A DNA stretch of 64,000 nucleotides from JALHOP01 sp964484195 (GTDB lineage: Bacteria; Myxococcota; XYA12-FULL-58-9; JALHOP01). The DNA is taken from NCBI GenBank assembly GCA_964484195.1, contig CAZAER010000003.1, positions 124,001-188,000 on the forward strand, given 5' to 3'. A model generated the notes under the pieces. That model did not search any database. It was not told the DNA's origin and worked only from the letters and a program-made list of their open reading frames with translations. This document shows positions 1 to 7,365 of this stretch, piece after piece (within the stretch, counting starts at the first letter, position 1; each line of letters opens with the position of its first letter). The position numbers and the translations under genes are program-made.

Positions 1-323
1 CTGGTCGGCCTGTAGACGGTCACTCCACGCGCGGTGACCTTGCCATTCCAGTTGATGACGTCGCGTGGCGGCAGCTCGGGCAGAGCGGGCTCGGTGCGCA
101 AGGAGACCGCATGCGCCGGTGCCAGGGTGGCGTTGGGCTCGCCCGCGATGGCGACAGCGCGGCTCTTCTTCGGGATGGAGCTGATTTGCGTGTCGTTCGC
201 CGGCTTGTCGCCTGATGGCAGCTCGGGGGTGGCCGCGGGGCGCTCGCTCGCGGCACTTGGGGCTGCGTGGACGTTATTGCGTGCCGGGCTGCGGTAGAGC
301 GGATCGACTGGGCCTGTATCCAT
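1..323 (-). CDS. Hypothetical protein, C-terminal part cut off by window edge
   Basis: An open minus-strand frame starts at an ATG at 323 and runs off the left edge without a stop, giving at least 107 residues. The N-terminal ~75 residues are rich in Pro, Ala and Ser and look disordered. They are followed by PALPELPPRDVINWNGKV, which has the look of the start of a folded domain. There is no signal peptide at this ATG, so the true start could differ. It would be divergent from the propeller lipoprotein that begins at 485. I do not recognise a family. The support is the uninterrupted frame and plausible composition only. Confidence 0.45.
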   Translation of the reverse strand, partial: MDTGPVDPLYRSPARNNVHAAPSAASERPAATPELPSGDKPANDTQISSIPKKSRAVAIAGEPNATLAPAHAVSLRTEPALPELPPRDVINWNGKVTARGVTVYRPT

Positions 324-470
324 GATGCGGCGTTATCGGGACCCATGCCCCCCGGTTGTGCGCCAGGGTTTCACCCTCGGGGGTGGCGGGTTGCACACCT
401 TTGGCGGATTCGGCAGTGCGGCGTTTGTACGGCCGGAAGAGGGTCCGTCGCGTCGCAGTCGTTCATGCGT

Positions 471-476
471 TAGAAA
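471..476 (+). promoter_or_regulatory. Candidate -10 element (TAGAAA) 8 nt before the ATG at 485
   Basis: TAGAAA lies 8 nt before the start codon. This matches the spacing seen at 4905, 9456, 11818, 28917 and 47578 and would make the transcript leaderless or nearly so. No convincing -35 is visible. Confidence 0.35.
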
Positions 477-484
477 CCTTCGCC

Positions 485-2227
485 ATGAAGAACTGGCTGG
501 CGATCCTCGTGGTGCTCCTAGCGGCGTGCAGTGACGATGGTGCGGAGGGGCCCGCAGGCGCCGACGGCAATGACGGTGTCGACGGCAGCAACGGCGCCAA
601 TGGATCGAACGGAACGAATGGAACGAACGGAAGCAACGGCCAAGACGGTCAGCCGGGTCCGATCGATCCGACCGTTCCTCCGCGCGCGAGCAACTTGCAC
701 ATTCTCGCCTCACCACTCGGGCCGCCGAGCGCGGAGCTGTGGTGGAGCCGCGCCGCGGGACCGGTCGCCCTCTCCGCGGTGAAGGTGTATCGCTCGCCGC
801 TCCCGTTCACCGAAGAGACGAAGGGCAACGTCGACTACACCACGGTCGCGGGTGATGCGACGCACCTCACCGTGCAACTCAGGCCCGAGAGCGGCTTTGC
901 CTACTTCGGCGTCGCGCCGGTCAGCTTCACGGGAGTCGAAGGGGAGGTGGTGACGACGGCCATCGATACGCGCCAGCGCGCCTGTTACCTCGGCGCGAAC
1001 GGTGGTCCAGCTCAGGTCGTTTGTACATACAATGGCGATACGCTCGTGTTCCCGAATCAGGGTGGTTTCGCGCTGTCACCGACGGGCGGAACGGCGTTCG
1101 CGGTGTCCACGGATGCGACGACGCTCGGCCTTGTCGCTTTCGCGGACGCGTCGCCCGCGGTCGCCACGGTGTTCACGACCCCGTCGACTCTGAGCGCGCC
1201 GACCTTCGCACCGGACGGTACCGCTATCGCGTTCCTGTCGTCGATGAATGCATCGGAGAGCTGTGACACGGACCTCTTCGTCGTCCCAGCGGCGTCGTCC
1301 AGCACGCCGGTGCAGCTCACGAGCTCGACCGCCGGTGGGCCGCCGGGGTGTCCGGTCGACGGCCAAGCCCTTTCGGCTACGTGGTCACCTGCCGGCGACC
1401 TGCTCTCGTTCCTCGCCTGGGACGCGGCAAACAATCGTCAGACACTGCGGACGATAGCGCGTGCCGGCGGTGCGTCGGTCGATTGGACCAGCGTCGACCC
1501 CGCGCACGTGGTGTCGGGCTCCGTCGTCGCGAGCGGTTTCTCGCCCGATGGAAAACGCATCCTGTTCCAGACCAACGACAGGGCGTTGTGGATCGGCGAC
1601 ATCCCCACGCAGACTGTTTCGCTCGCATTCGCAGCGCAACCGCTGCCAGTGCTCTGGGCCTGGTCGCCAGACAGCTCGCGGCTCGCCGTCGCGACAACCG
1701 ACAGCATCAACGCCGACGGGCACAAGACGTATATCCTCTGGCTCGATGGCGGCTCCGTTCAGCTCCAAACGAGCACCGATATAAAGGACATCGTCGCGCT
1801 TGCCTGGTCTCCCGATGGCCACGCGCTCGCCATCTTGAACGGCGACATCGTCAGGATCAGGTCCACCGTCTGGTTCGACTTGCTATTCGTCTCATTGGGC
1901 GGTGCTCACTATAGCGGTATCGTCAATGGCGGCGCGAACAGCTACGGCTGGTCCGCCGACAGCCGTTTCTTCGCCTACACCGTGAGAAACGACGGCCCGA
2001 GCAACAACGGCGCCCACGTCATCGACAGGACCAACGGTGCCGATGATCACTTCGAACAAACCGACAGTCGCTTCTTCACCTGGTCACAAGACGGACAACG
2101 CGGCGACCTAGGTAGCCCCAGCGAGGTGTTGCGGGTGTTGCCACTGACGAACGGCTCTGGGCCGGTCGCGACGGGTCTCACGTCGATCACCGGCGTGCTG
2201 CATAGCCGCTTCGTTCCGAGCCGTTGA
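485..2227 (+). CDS. Lipoprotein with collagen-like Gly-X-Y stretch and TolB/WD40-like beta-propeller
   Basis: A 580-residue protein starting MKNWLAILVVLLAACSDDG: a lipoprotein signal with lipobox LAAC, so the mature protein is anchored through Cys17. Residues ~20-60 are a Gly-X-Y tract (GPAGADGNDGVDGSNG and on), as in bacterial collagen-like stalks. The rest carries repeated propeller blades with the WSPDG type of signature (FAPDG, WSPAG, FSPDG, WSPDS, WSPDG, WSADS, WSQDG), as in TolB or WD40-like PD40 repeats. The start at 485 is chosen because it yields the signal peptide; the frame is open upstream to 356. Likely outer-membrane or periplasmic and probably involved in binding; no enzymatic motif is seen. 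It converges with the hydrolase gene ending at 2267. Confidence 0.85.
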   Translation: MKNWLAILVVLLAACSDDGAEGPAGADGNDGVDGSNGANGSNGTNGTNGSNGQDGQPGPIDPTVPPRASNLHILASPLGPPSAELWWSRAAGPVALSAVKVYRSPLPFTEETKGNVDYTTVAGDATHLTVQLRPESGFAYFGVAPVSFTGVEGEVVTTAIDTRQRACYLGANGGPAQVVCTYNGDTLVFPNQGGFALSPTGGTAFAVSTDATTLGLVAFADASPAVATVFTTPSTLSAPTFAPDGTAIAFLSSMNASESCDTDLFVVPAASSSTPVQLTSSTAGGPPGCPVDGQALSATWSPAGDLLSFLAWDAANNRQTLRTIARAGGASVDWTSVDPAHVVSGSVVASGFSPDGKRILFQTNDRALWIGDIPTQTVSLAFAAQPLPVLWAWSPDSSRLAVATTDSINADGHKTYILWLDGGSVQLQTSTDIKDIVALAWSPDGHALAILNGDIVRIRSTVWFDLLFVSLGGAHYSGIVNGGANSYGWSADSRFFAYTVRNDGPSNNGAHVIDRTNGADDHFEQTDSRFFTWSQDGQRGDLGSPSEVLRVLPLTNGSGPVATGLTSITGVLHSRFVPSR

Positions 2228-2234
2228 GTGGGTC

Positions 2235-2266
2235 ATGGCGCGCCCCGGTCGTACCTGGATGAACCC
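2235..2266. repeat. Dispersed ATGGCGCGCC repeat, subtype B, copy 1
   Basis: A 32-bp copy: ATGGCGCGCCCCGGTCG followed by TACCTGGATGAACCC. It fills the gap between two convergent genes, beginning 7 bp after the stop at 2227 and abutting the TAG stop of the minus-strand gene at 2267. Related copies lie at 11782, 19197, 19810, 19937 and 23224. Confidence 0.75.
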
Positions 2267-3298
2267 CTACGTGCGCGCAGCAATCCAATTGCCAATGGCG
2301 CTCAATGCCCTGGGGTTGAGTGTTTCTGAGATGTTTTCGTACTCGCTCGGTGATCCGGTGACGGCCGTTTGAAACAAGTGGTTGAGGCCAGAGAGGGCGA
2401 CGATGGTCGCGTCGCGGTTGCCGCCGGCGGCGAGCGCGCCGGCGATGGCCGGCAGATTCGTGGCGGCTGGAACTTGCAGGTCGAGGGTACCGTTCAACGC
2501 GAGCACTGGACAGTGCACACGTCGCAGGAAGCGCTGCGGATCGAGGCGCAGGAAATGATGCATCCACGGCGATGTGACGTACGCCACCTGTAGCTCGATG
2601 CCGGCGCGAACTTCACTGCGCGCTGGCTCAGCAAGCTCCGCGCTGGCTCTTTCGAGAGCATCCCGGGCCCGCTCGGCAGCTGCCTCGCGGTTCGGTGTGC
2701 TTGCCGCGGCATCGATGAGAGCTGCGGTCAATTTTGCGTTCAGCACGATCTCGGCCTCGGGCGCGCCGGCCGCGCGCTGGAGTAGGGGGCTCTGCTGCTT
2801 GAGGATTTCACGACCGGGAATGCCGGGCCCTGCCAGCATGACAACGAAGCTAACAGCGTCCGTTTTAGCGGCAACCATCGGCGCGATCAGCCCACCTTCG
2901 CTGTGACCGATGATACCTATTGAACCGATGTCTTTGCGGCCCTCGAGGTAGCGGACACCCGCTTCGACGTCGGTTGCGAAGTCCGTGGTCGTCGCGGGCC
3001 CATGAGTCGTCGATGCTCCGATGCCGCGGTCATCCACCCTGAGGACCGCGATGCCTCGACGAGTCAGGTAGTCGGAGAGGACCAAGAACGGTCTGTGACC
3101 TGCGACTTCTTCGTTGCGGTCTTGGAGCCCGCTGCCCGTAACGAGCAGCGCCGCGGGGAAGGGCCCTGTCCCCGGCGGCAATGTGAGCGTTCCGCCCAAA
3201 CGGATGCGCTGGGCCTCGTTGTCGTAGCCGACCTCTTCTTCGCGGTAGGGGAAGGGCCGTTGAGGGTCTTGAGGACGGTTCGGTGGGATAGCAGGCAC
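2267..3298 (-). CDS. Alpha/beta hydrolase (S9/S33-like), probably N-terminally truncated
   Basis: The frame encodes an alpha/beta hydrolase: PFPYREEEVGYDNEA leads into GTLTLPPGTGPFPAALLVTG, the nucleophile elbow is GHSEGG (Ser in GxSxG), the acid is near LNGTLDLQVPA and the His is in LNHLF. Substrate is unknown; such enzymes act on esters or peptides. Relatives usually carry a signal peptide and an extra N-terminal domain before the REEEV segment. Both are missing here, and the frame runs back to 3382 into the 3' end of the upstream gene. I placed the start at a GTG (3298), 7 bp after the upstream stop, but no ribosome-binding site supports it. Possible deletion scar, and possibly co-transcribed with the upstream gene. 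Confidence 0.7.
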   Translation of the reverse strand: MPAIPPNRPQDPQRPFPYREEEVGYDNEAQRIRLGGTLTLPPGTGPFPAALLVTGSGLQDRNEEVAGHRPFLVLSDYLTRRGIAVLRVDDRGIGASTTHGPATTTDFATDVEAGVRYLEGRKDIGSIGIIGHSEGGLIAPMVAAKTDAVSFVVMLAGPGIPGREILKQQSPLLQRAAGAPEAEIVLNAKLTAALIDAAASTPNREAAAERARDALERASAELAEPARSEVRAGIELQVAYVTSPWMHHFLRLDPQRFLRRVHCPVLALNGTLDLQVPAATNLPAIAGALAAGGNRDATIVALSGLNHLFQTAVTGSPSEYENISETLNPRALSAIGNWIAART

Positions 3299-3305
3299 GC
3301 GCGCT

Positions 3306-4781
3306 TCAACCGACCGGTGCGGCGTTGCGAATCGCGTCCTGGTGAGCAGGCTCGGCATTTGCGACGAGACGCTCGACATCATCGGGGCTGAGGCGAATGT
3401 CCGGCCTGCGATTGCGCACGATGTCGAGAGCTTTGACCGCGAAGAGCTGCCACTCGTAAGGGGTTTGGCAAACGTCGCTCATGAGGAACACGAAGCGTGA
3501 AGCGTCGAGGTCGGAAAGCTTCGGCAAGATTGCATCGAGATAGCCGAGGCGCTTTTCGCGGTTCCCACCGCCGATGATGCCGACGGCGTCGAGGTACGTG
3601 ATGTGCTCCGCTGTCTCGAGCTCGCGCATCGTCGCGAGGAAGCCGTGGTCCGAACGAGCACCGACGGCTCGCCACGCGTCCGATGCGTAGTGATCCGGGT
3701 ACCACTCGCCGCCGCGGAGATACGGGCTCGGGAGACTGTTGACGAAGTATTGCACAACGCGCGTGCGGATGGGCTCGAGGTCGGACGGCACCTGCAGCTT
3801 CCCTGCGACATCGGCGAGGTTCCACCATACTCGCATCGTGTGTGGGTGCCCCCACGCCTCCGACGTCGGCGCGCAAAACATCGGGCGCGCCGCGAAGGCG
3901 TTGAGGAAGGCACGCTGCGATTCCTCGCCGATGGACTCTTGTAGGAGGCTCGCGAGGCGCTCTCGCGCTGGATTCGAGTAGACTGCAAGCTCGCACAGTG
4001 CCGTGATCAGGGCCACTTCGTTGTTCGGATGAGGCTCGAGCGTGCAGACGAGGTTGGCGACAGACTTGGTACTGTCTCCGAGTCGATGCTGCTCGTGCAA
4101 GAGTCGAGCATACTCGCGCAAGAACAACACCTGCGCGGCGGAGCCCGGCTTGGTGAAGGCGCGCTGAATCTCAGCCTGCGCGCTCGCTGCCGTGAGGGGA
4201 TCGCGTGCGGCGAAGATCGTCTCTCTTATGTCTGGCGCGGTCGGTCCGCGTTCGCAGACACTGTTGTTGCGGCCAGTGATGGCGGCGAACACGAGGAGAG
4301 GATGCTGCTCGATGAAGGTGGCTACTTCACCCGGCGTCCCCTCGAACGTGCCTTCGCTCATGGGTTGTTCGATGCGATCTGGCACTGACACTTGCCGGCG
4401 ACTGGTCTCGACGTAGACCGTTCCGACGACTGGACGCATCGGCATCACCATGCCGGGAGAAGGCGCGTAGTAGTCGACGGCGTTGTCGTAGTAGCCGGAG
4501 ACTCGCGTCTCGTTCCTGTTCACGACGCGCACGTCGTCGATGGTCTGGTAGTGCAGGGCGACTGCGCCGTTTGCCGGGTAGCTCTTCTGGACGTAGTTGG
4601 CGATGTTCCCCGCTTGGCCGCGCAGCGTTGTGTGACGTTGACGCAAGGCCTGCATCGTCCGCGGTGCGTCGCCAGGACTCTTTAGCGGATACTTAGCGCG
4701 TGTGTCTGCGCGATGGTCGAGCACGATGCGCGTCGGATTGAGTACTGTCTGCTTTTTCGACGCGGCGTTGCCGAGCGACAT
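3306..4781 (-). CDS. Hypothetical protein, 491 residues
   Basis: A long frame with coding-like composition starting MSLGNAASKKQTVLNPTRIV and ending AHQDAIRNAAPVG. It has no signal peptide or membrane segment. The middle and C-terminal parts are mainly helical, with few Cys and no catalytic motif that I recognise. A GTVYVETSRRQVSVPD stretch near residue 120 suggests a small beta region before the helical part. It lies directly upstream of the hydrolase gene on the same strand, so the two may form an operon. Function unknown. Confidence 0.65.
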   Translation of the reverse strand: MSLGNAASKKQTVLNPTRIVLDHRADTRAKYPLKSPGDAPRTMQALRQRHTTLRGQAGNIANYVQKSYPANGAVALHYQTIDDVRVVNRNETRVSGYYDNAVDYYAPSPGMVMPMRPVVGTVYVETSRRQVSVPDRIEQPMSEGTFEGTPGEVATFIEQHPLLVFAAITGRNNSVCERGPTAPDIRETIFAARDPLTAASAQAEIQRAFTKPGSAAQVLFLREYARLLHEQHRLGDSTKSVANLVCTLEPHPNNEVALITALCELAVYSNPARERLASLLQESIGEESQRAFLNAFAARPMFCAPTSEAWGHPHTMRVWWNLADVAGKLQVPSDLEPIRTRVVQYFVNSLPSPYLRGGEWYPDHYASDAWRAVGARSDHGFLATMRELETAEHITYLDAVGIIGGGNREKRLGYLDAILPKLSDLDASRFVFLMSDVCQTPYEWQLFAVKALDIVRNRRPDIRLSPDDVERLVANAEPAHQDAIRNAAPVG

Positions 4782-4904
4782 GCAAAAAATCTCTCAGTAG
4801 CGATTCCACTGTCTATATCGGCAGGAGCGCTGAGCCTGGTGCCCGCTGCACTGGTGCCACGGCGGCACCGTCCGCCCATCGCGACGCTCGATGCCGCATC
4901 GCGC

Positions 4905-4910
4905 TAGACT
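4905..4910 (+). promoter_or_regulatory. -10 element TAGACT, 9 nt before the ATG at 4920
   Basis: GCTAGACT followed by 9 nt and ATG, the same element and spacing as at 11818-11833. A start site 6-8 nt after the hexamer would fall on or just before the ATG, so a leaderless mRNA is expected. Confidence 0.5.
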
Positions 4911-4919
4911 GCCCTGACA

Positions 4920-6431
4920 ATGAGATATCTCTGGGCTGCGCTCGTCGTGTCGACACTCTCCGGTACGAGTGCATGCAACGACGATGAGGCAAGTGAGAGT
5001 GGCGCACTCGACAACCCGTGCGGGTCGAACAACCGGTGCGAGGACGGTTTGAGCTGCGTCGATGGTCGGTGCGTGCAACTTTGCGTCGCAGACGAAGACT
5101 GCCCCAGCGATCGCGCCTGCGCGGCTGCGATTTGTGCTCCGTTAGACGGCGCCGTCTGCCATAGCGACCAGGAGTGTGCGTCACCAGGAGAATGCGATCA
5201 GCCCGGCAGCACTGGTCGCTGCATCGCTGGTCAGTGCGACTACCCAGGCCGAGCAGAGCTGTGCAACGGCGTCGATGACGACTGCGACGGATCGGTCGAC
5301 GAAGACTTCGCGTCCAGCGGCTCGGTTGTCTTCGATGGCGGACCGTACGCCGCGGATGCGGGCGCGACGCTCGACGATAGCTGCGGCGTCGGGGCGTGCT
5401 TCGGCGGAACGATCGTTTGCGCGGACGTGTCGTCGCTGACGTGCGATACCCTGAGCCTTGCCACCGCCGACGTCTGTGACCTCGAAGACAACGATTGCGA
5501 TGGGGACCTCGACGAAGACTTCGTCGCCGGACCATGCACGAGCACGGGCCTCGGCATTTGTTCCACGGGAACCTCGACCTGCGATGCCAGTGGTCTGGGC
5601 TGCGTACAGAATCTGCAGCCTCAACCGAGCGAGATCGATTGCAATGGTGTGGACGACGACTGCGACGGCCAAACCGATGAGGGAAGTCTGGGCATCGATT
5701 GCGCCGCTCCGAATTGTTCCAGCATCCTTGCTGCGTGGACTGCGCCCGATGGCGTGTACCTGATCGAAACTCCGTCCGCTGCGGCGAGCTGCGCCGCGAC
5801 CCCAGAGCGACTCCTCTATTGCGACATGACGGGCGGGGGCTGGACGCTGGTCTTCTGGCATGACGGTGGGGATTGTCAGCCGATCGCGCCGAGTGGGGGC
5901 GCTTATGCTGACCGCTGGTTCCTCGCGGACTGCAACGGCCAACATTCCGCGAATGAGCTGACGGTCGATCCGGTGACGCGCGCCAGCACGACCTTCGGCG
6001 GGAACCGGCCAGTCTCGACGTGGGTCGACGTTCGCACGATGGCCTGGACGCAATTGCGGATTGCCGGATACCACGACACCAATCCTGGCAGTACGGCGAC
6101 GATTGCCATCTCGACGAGCAATCCCATCCCGCGTGGCGAGCTCGCCGCTCCATTCGGCACCAGCGGCTACTACCTGAACGACAGCGCTACCGATGGCTAC
6201 TACTGGTGCGGTGGTGACACGAGCTTCACATGCAAGGGAAGGGCGACCCTCGACGGTGGCTGGGACTTCTCGACGCAAAGCTCGGCCAATCGTTGGTTCA
6301 CCATCGACTCCGATCTCTCCGGCGGGGAATGCCCGGACAACACTGTGTCGACATGCGAAAGCGGCGGCGCGGCGTCGTGCTGGTGTCCCCAGGTGAACCC
6401 CTTCGGCGGGCAAGCCGTCTGGGTCCGCTGA
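4920..6431 (+). CDS. Lipoprotein with MopE-type metal-binding repeats and fibrinogen-like C-terminal domain
   Basis: A 503-residue protein. The N-terminus MRYLWAALVVSTLSGTSAC gives a lipoprotein signal with Cys19. Residues ~30-110 are Cys-rich (CEDGLSCVDGRCVQLC), resembling myxobacterial Cys-rich modules. Three MopE/putative metal-binding motifs follow: CNGVDDDCDGSVDEDF, CDLEDNDCDGDLDEDF and CNGVDDDCDGQTDEG. The last ~230 residues resemble a fibrinogen-like domain: CSSILAAW, then DGVYLI, YCDMTGGGWTLVF and a C-terminal Trp/Cys-rich end. Asp-rich loops probably bind Ca or other metals, and fibrinogen-like domains commonly bind sugars. Likely surface-exposed. Flanked by other exported proteins. 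Confidence 0.82.
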   Translation: MRYLWAALVVSTLSGTSACNDDEASESGALDNPCGSNNRCEDGLSCVDGRCVQLCVADEDCPSDRACAAAICAPLDGAVCHSDQECASPGECDQPGSTGRCIAGQCDYPGRAELCNGVDDDCDGSVDEDFASSGSVVFDGGPYAADAGATLDDSCGVGACFGGTIVCADVSSLTCDTLSLATADVCDLEDNDCDGDLDEDFVAGPCTSTGLGICSTGTSTCDASGLGCVQNLQPQPSEIDCNGVDDDCDGQTDEGSLGIDCAAPNCSSILAAWTAPDGVYLIETPSAAASCAATPERLLYCDMTGGGWTLVFWHDGGDCQPIAPSGGAYADRWFLADCNGQHSANELTVDPVTRASTTFGGNRPVSTWVDVRTMAWTQLRIAGYHDTNPGSTATIAISTSNPIPRGELAAPFGTSGYYLNDSATDGYYWCGGDTSFTCKGRATLDGGWDFSTQSSANRWFTIDSDLSGGECPDNTVSTCESGGAASCWCPQVNPFGGQAVWVR

Positions 6432-6501
6432 GTCAGACTCGCTCGACGTGCGATAGGCGGGGGCGAGCCTTAGATTAGGCGCGCCAGGTGGTGGGAATCG
6501 G

Positions 6502-7311
6502 ATGCAGTCGTCAGTCATTGGTTGGCTCATGGGAGCCTTGCTCGCGGCCAGCGCCGCCGAGACGGCCCGGGCCCCGTTGTCTCCGCCCGCTCCCGAAGCG
6601 GTTCCCGACGGCGCGCTCGGCGAGCTCGTCCGCTATGGAGAACGGCTGCTCTCCGACACGCGTCATGCCGGCCAAGCGTTCGCCAAAGCGGACTTGAACT
6701 GCAGCAGCTGTCACCTCGGCCGAGGCCGCGTCGCCAACGCCGCGCCGTGGGCTGGTCTGTGGGGCGTCTTTCCCGAGTATCGTCCGCGCGCCGGTCGCTT
6801 CATCAGCATCGAAGACCGCGTCAATGATTGCTTCGCGCGCTCCATGAACGGGCAGCCGCCGGCGCCGGGCAGTCGCGAGATGTTGGCCATCCTCGCCTAC
6901 CTGCGATGGTTGTCCGAAGGGGTGCCAACCGGTACCGCGGTGGTGGGCCGCGGCTTCGCGCGTGTCGTGCTCCCGAGCGGGGTCACAGCGAACGCGTCGC
7001 GCGGCGAACGCGTCTACGCCACGCGCTGCGCGCAATGCCACGGCAAGGACGGCGGCGGCATGGAGGGCGACGGCTTCTTCTACCCACCGCTCTGGGGGCC
7101 GAAGTCGTTCAACATCGGCGCCGGCATGGCCCGCGTCTCGACCGCTGCGGCGTTCGTCAAAGCGAATATGCCGTACGGCCAGGGCAACACCCTCACCGAT
7201 CTCGAGGCCTACGACGTCGCGCTCTATTTCACGCACAAGCCGCGCCCCGATTTCGCAGGCAAAACACGCGACTGGCCCAACGGCGACAAGCCGGCCGACG
7301 CCCGCTACTGA
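6502..7311 (+). CDS. tsdA: Dihaem cytochrome c, thiosulfate dehydrogenase TsdA-like
   Basis: A 269-residue periplasmic protein with an N-terminal signal peptide and two haem c sites, CSSCH near residue 70 and CAQCH near residue 177. The spacing and surrounding signatures (GLWGVFPEYRPRAG, IEDRVNDCFARSMNG, PPLWGPKSFNIGAGMAR, ending DWPNGDKPADARY) match TsdA-type cytochromes, which couple two thiosulfates to tetrathionate. The Cys in NDCFARSMNG sits where TsdA has its unusual axial Cys ligand. The start at 6502 gives the signal peptide. No other sulfur-oxidation gene is nearby, so the physiological substrate is inferred from family only. It could alternatively act in tetrathionate reduction. Confidence 0.8.
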   Translation: MQSSVIGWLMGALLAASAAETARAPLSPPAPEAVPDGALGELVRYGERLLSDTRHAGQAFAKADLNCSSCHLGRGRVANAAPWAGLWGVFPEYRPRAGRFISIEDRVNDCFARSMNGQPPAPGSREMLAILAYLRWLSEGVPTGTAVVGRGFARVVLPSGVTANASRGERVYATRCAQCHGKDGGGMEGDGFFYPPLWGPKSFNIGAGMARVSTAAAFVKANMPYGQGNTLTDLEAYDVALYFTHKPRPDFAGKTRDWPNGDKPADARY

Positions 7312-7354
7312 TTCGCCGAATAAATCGTTGGACCCCATCGTCGGGTCATAGGCT

Positions 7355-7360
7355 AGGAGG
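7355..7360 (+). promoter_or_regulatory. Strong Shine-Dalgarno AGGAGG before the ATG at 7366
   Basis: AGGAGG lies a few bases before the ATG at 7366 and fixes that start. It contrasts with the leaderless-looking starts of neighbouring lipoprotein genes. Confidence 0.55.
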
Positions 7361-7365
7361 GAGCC

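Noticed and set aside
6478..6485. GGCGCGCC before the cytochrome gene as a further repeat copy
   Set aside because: Only the 8-bp palindrome is shared; the ATGG start and second half are absent.
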